From Candidatus Bathyarchaeota archaeon RBG_13_60_20 (GTDB lineage: Archaea; Thermoproteota; Bathyarchaeia; TCS64), in NCBI GenBank assembly GCA_001775965.1, contig MEZG01000059.1, positions 1-24,695 of the forward strand: a stretch of DNA of 24,695 bases. The letters are read 5' to 3'. Both the position numbers and the translations under genes were made by a program. Shown here piece by piece: positions 23,021 to 24,695 of the stretch; position 1 is the first letter of the stretch, and every line of letters starts with the position of its first letter. A model generated the notes under the pieces. It saw only the letters and a list, made by a program, of their open reading frames with translations. It ran no database searches and was not told where the DNA came from.

Positions 23021-23372
23021 CTAACCGAAATACATCTTCACGGCTTCATCTATGTATTCTACAAACGTCTTCTCTCTGTCTTTGACATACCTGATGCTCA
23101 GCTTGTGGTAGAACCTCTCGACGATGAGCCGCTCGATCCCGTAGACCCCCGTACCGAACAGTTCCTCGAGCTCCCGGCAGAAGACGCAGGGGGCCCTCGA
23201 TTATGCCCGTCTTCCTGAAACTGCTGTTTATCTCGAGGAAGTTGAGGACCACGTCGCTGAAGCTGAGAACCTCCTCCTTTGCCTCACCTAGTTTGTCTCG
23301 GGCTTCGCCCTTCCCGTTACCCAGGCAGGATGCGTCGTACTATAAACCGTACGACTCCAGAGTCAAATTCAT
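23021..23372 (-). pseudogene. Frameshifted companion gene of the receiver protein
   Basis: A would-be 116-residue soluble protein interrupted twice. It starts ATG 23372 (MNLTLESYGL), 16 nt after the receiver stop with GGTGAGG just upstream. A TAG follows at 23340-23342, then about 50 residues (EVLSFSDVVLNFLEINSSFRK, TGIIEG). A run of five C (23189-23193) breaks the frame. With four C it continues PCVFCRELEELFGTGVYGIE, then RLIVERFYHKLSIRYVKDRE and ends EAVKMYFG at 23021. The CxxC after the frameshift could bind metal. No family was recognised. A sequencing error in the homopolymer could explain the frameshift but not the TAG, which is an ordinary stop elsewhere in the window, so true decay is favoured. 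Confidence 0.6.
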
Positions 23373-23388
23373 CGCCTCACCCAGCCAT

Positions 23389-23967
23389 TCACCTTGTCTC
23401 GTCAAGCTGTCTGACGCGGGTTCTTATGTAGTCGAGCACCCGTTCCTGCATGTATTTCAGCTCCTGCCTCTGCTCCTCCAGGTTCCTCTCCACGAGCCTT
23501 ATCAGGTTCTCAGGGTCGTAGGGCTTGACGAGGTACGCATCTACCTTCTGGTTGGCTGCCTCGATGGCTGAGGGGGCATCCGGGAACCCTGTCAGAACAA
23601 GTTTCCGTATCCTGGGGTTGGTATCCCTTATCCTGCCCAGCAGTTCGAGCCCCGTCATGTCGGGGAGCTTCATGTCCACGAGGATGAGGTTGAAGGACTC
23701 TCTCTCAAGCAGCCTGAGGGCCTCCTCGCCTCTGCGCGCGTAGGACGTGTGGAAGCCTTCGCTCTCGAATATGCTTACCAGCGACTCTAGTATGAGCTCG
23801 TCGTCGTCGACTACCAGTATCCTCTCATTTTCGTGGGGCAGGGGGTCACGTGGTGGTTCCAAGCTGGCTGCGTCATCATGGTTACCGTTTAAATGGTTTC
23901 TGGTGCTATGATCAGGGGGCGAGGTGCACCCGGTTGGTCCGCGGGGGATGTTGAGGGTTAGAACCAT
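23389..23967 (-). CDS. Stand-alone response regulator receiver protein
   Basis: A receiver domain of about 120 residues with no DNA-binding output domain. The acidic pocket is in ILVVDDDELIL, the phosphorylated aspartate in LILVDMKLPDMTG (D98 from this start), the switch threonine in LVLTGFP, and the conserved lysine in YLVKPYDP (K148). A C-terminal helix rich in E, Q and R (LEEQRQELKYMQERVLDYIR) may form a coiled coil. The frame is open to a TTG at 24036, but TTTAAAT at 24007-24013 predicts a transcript start near 23984, so ATG 23967 is preferred. The first 45 residues are then low-complexity. No histidine kinase is in the window; the coupled companion gene downstream is broken. Confidence 0.85.
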   Translation of the reverse strand: MVLTLNIPRGPTGCTSPPDHSTRNHLNGNHDDAASLEPPRDPLPHENERILVVDDDELILESLVSIFESEGFHTSYARRGEEALRLLERESFNLILVDMKLPDMTGLELLGRIRDTNPRIRKLVLTGFPDAPSAIEAANQKVDAYLVKPYDPENLIRLVERNLEEQRQELKYMQERVLDYIRTRVRQLDETR

Positions 23968-24006
23968 GAATGTTTTGCCGCGTTCAGAGGGAAGGGTTTG
24001 ATAAGG

Positions 24007-24013
24007 TTTAAAT
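24007..24013 (-). promoter_or_regulatory. TATA box of the receiver gene
   Basis: ATTTAAA on the minus strand predicts a transcript start near 23984, arguing against the upstream TTG at 24036. Confidence 0.5.
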
Positions 24014-24067
24014 CTCCCTGTCCAGTACGAATACAAGAACCAGAAAAATATTTCGGGGTCGCTAGTT

Positions 24068-24358
24068 TTGTCCGGTGCTCAAGAATGTTATTCCAGGTGC
24101 CGTGAATTTAAGTGCACCAATAGGGCTCTGACCTTTAGGGGAAAGACCTCGTGGTGCAACTGGACCAATGAGCCGTGTGAGCCCAAGGGGTGCACCTACG
24201 CGGTGTGCGTGAAGAGGCAGCTCCTTGAAAGCGGGGTCTGCGGGTTAACCATCAAGAGGAAGACGAGAGACGACATCGAACCCGAGGACATGAAGGTGAC
24301 TGAGATCCCGCTCAGGGGGAAGCTGGCCAAGAAGGTCGGGGATCGCTCCATCTTCTGA
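24068..24358 (+). CDS. Cys-rich small hypothetical protein
   Basis: A 96-residue protein with eight cysteines in the first 58 residues (C7, C11, C16, C30, C37, C42, C47, C58), including CxxxC and CxxxxC pairs. This suggests zinc or iron-sulfur binding. The C-terminal 35 residues are charged and lack cysteine (RKTRDDIEPEDMKVTEIPLRG). No signal peptide or membrane helix is visible. The start is TTG at 24068; no earlier start is available in frame near it, and the match to a TATA box (AAATATTT, 24046-24053) is imperfect. It is followed after 21 bp by a Trm5-like gene on the same strand and diverges from the receiver gene. No family was recognised. Confidence 0.65.
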   Translation: MSGAQECYSRCREFKCTNRALTFRGKTSWCNWTNEPCEPKGCTYAVCVKRQLLESGVCGLTIKRKTRDDIEPEDMKVTEIPLRGKLAKKVGDRSIF

Positions 24359-24379
24359 CGCGCTCGAAGTTGAACGGCT

Positions 24380-24695
24380 TTGGTCAACACCCTCAAGGAG
24401 AAGCTTCGCGGACGAGTCCCAGACGAGGCGCTGAGCTTCGTTCCGGCGTCCTTCGACATCATTGGGTCCAGGGGCGGGTCGGTGGCCATAATAGAGGTCC
24501 CCCTGGCGCTGGCCAGGTATGGAGGCGCGTTGGCGGAGTCCGTTATGGAGGTCCACGGGAACGTCAAGAGTGTGCTCGCCAAGGAGTCCAGGCGCCAAGG
24601 GGAGTACCGTCTAAGGGAGCTGCGCCTCCTCGCGGGCGACCCTGACACCGAGGTGGAGCACAGGGAGTCAGGCTGCAGGTTCCAGGTCGACCCCC
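24380..24695 (+). CDS. Trm5/TYW2-like tRNA methyltransferase (partial, runs off the window)
   Basis: The first 105 residues of a class I SAM-dependent methyltransferase of the Trm5 family, which methylates N1 of G37 in tRNA, or its TYW2-like relative acting on wybutosine. The visible part carries the family's N-terminal pattern: LSFVPASFDIIGSRGGSVAI, EVHGNVKSVLAKESRRQGEYRLREL, and EHRESGCRFQVDP, equivalent to the hEnGcrfxvDp motif that precedes the SAM-binding core. The core itself lies beyond the end. The start is TTG at 24380, directly after an in-frame TGA at 24371. Choosing Trm5 over TYW2 needs the missing C-terminal half. Confidence 0.8.
   Translation, partial: MVNTLKEKLRGRVPDEALSFVPASFDIIGSRGGSVAIIEVPLALARYGGALAESVMEVHGNVKSVLAKESRRQGEYRLRELRLLAGDPDTEVEHRESGCRFQVDP

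Noticed and set aside
23340..23342. In-frame TAG as a pyrrolysine codon
   Set aside because: TAG ends several intact genes here (rpl14e, the oxidoreductase alpha subunit, TrmB-like, RAD55-like), and the same gene also has a frameshift, so decay is simpler.
1..24695. CRISPR array, insertion sequence or replication origin
   Set aside because: No regularly spaced repeats, transposase-like frames or origin-box clusters were seen when reading both strands.

Overview
The window looks like a chromosomal segment from a GC-rich, probably anaerobic and heterotrophic archaeon. The main evidence is an EMC3/DUF106-type membrane insertase, archaeal-type cytidylate kinase and ribosomal protein L14e in a row. 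Other archaeal signs are a TrmB-family regulator, a Trm5-type tRNA methyltransferase, RAD55/KaiC-like ATPases, split glycine dehydrogenase, and TATA boxes about 25 bp upstream of genes that start at or near the predicted transcript start. An uncultured Thermoproteota lineage such as Bathyarchaeia would fit, but that placement is an inference. No CRISPR array, insertion sequence or rRNA was seen.

Layout. 0-1.5 kb (minus): an M20 metallohydrolase and a 2x[4Fe-4S] ferredoxin. 1.6-4.5 kb (plus): gcvPA-gcvPB, the two halves of glycine dehydrogenase, translationally coupled. 4.6-5.9 kb (plus): DUF106-cmk-rpl14e. 5.9-6.5 kb: a decayed KaiC-like ATPase gene on the minus strand. 6.5-9.8 kb (minus): a TrmB-like regulator, a class V aminotransferase and an alpha/alpha-toroid protein. 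10.0-13.3 kb (plus): a large isoleucyl-tRNA synthetase whose HIGH motif is rearranged to GVHH. 13.3-15.6 kb (minus): a TIM-barrel sugar isomerase/epimerase and an MFS transporter. 15.9-18.8 kb (plus): a 2-oxoacid:ferredoxin oxidoreductase operon (gamma-delta fusion, alpha, beta), convergent with an ArsR-type regulator. 19.2-21.2 kb: a degenerate tRNA, an amidohydrolase and an intact tRNA-Ile(GAT). 21.2-22.0 kb: AT-rich and gene-poor. 22.0-24.4 kb: a signalling block with a ribbon-helix-helix protein plus RAD55/KaiC-like ATPase pair, a stand-alone receiver with a frameshifted companion, and a Cys-rich small protein. The window ends inside a Trm5-like gene.

Together the metabolic genes suggest amino-acid and peptide use. 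Peptide or acyl-amino-acid hydrolysis, glycine cleavage, transamination and ferredoxin-linked oxidation of 2-oxoacids would feed low-potential ferredoxin pools. The most unusual items are the GVHH isoleucyl-tRNA synthetase, the pair of related tRNA sequences bracketing the amidohydrolase, the broken genes beside two regulatory loci, and the two abutting palindromes upstream of the ArsR gene.
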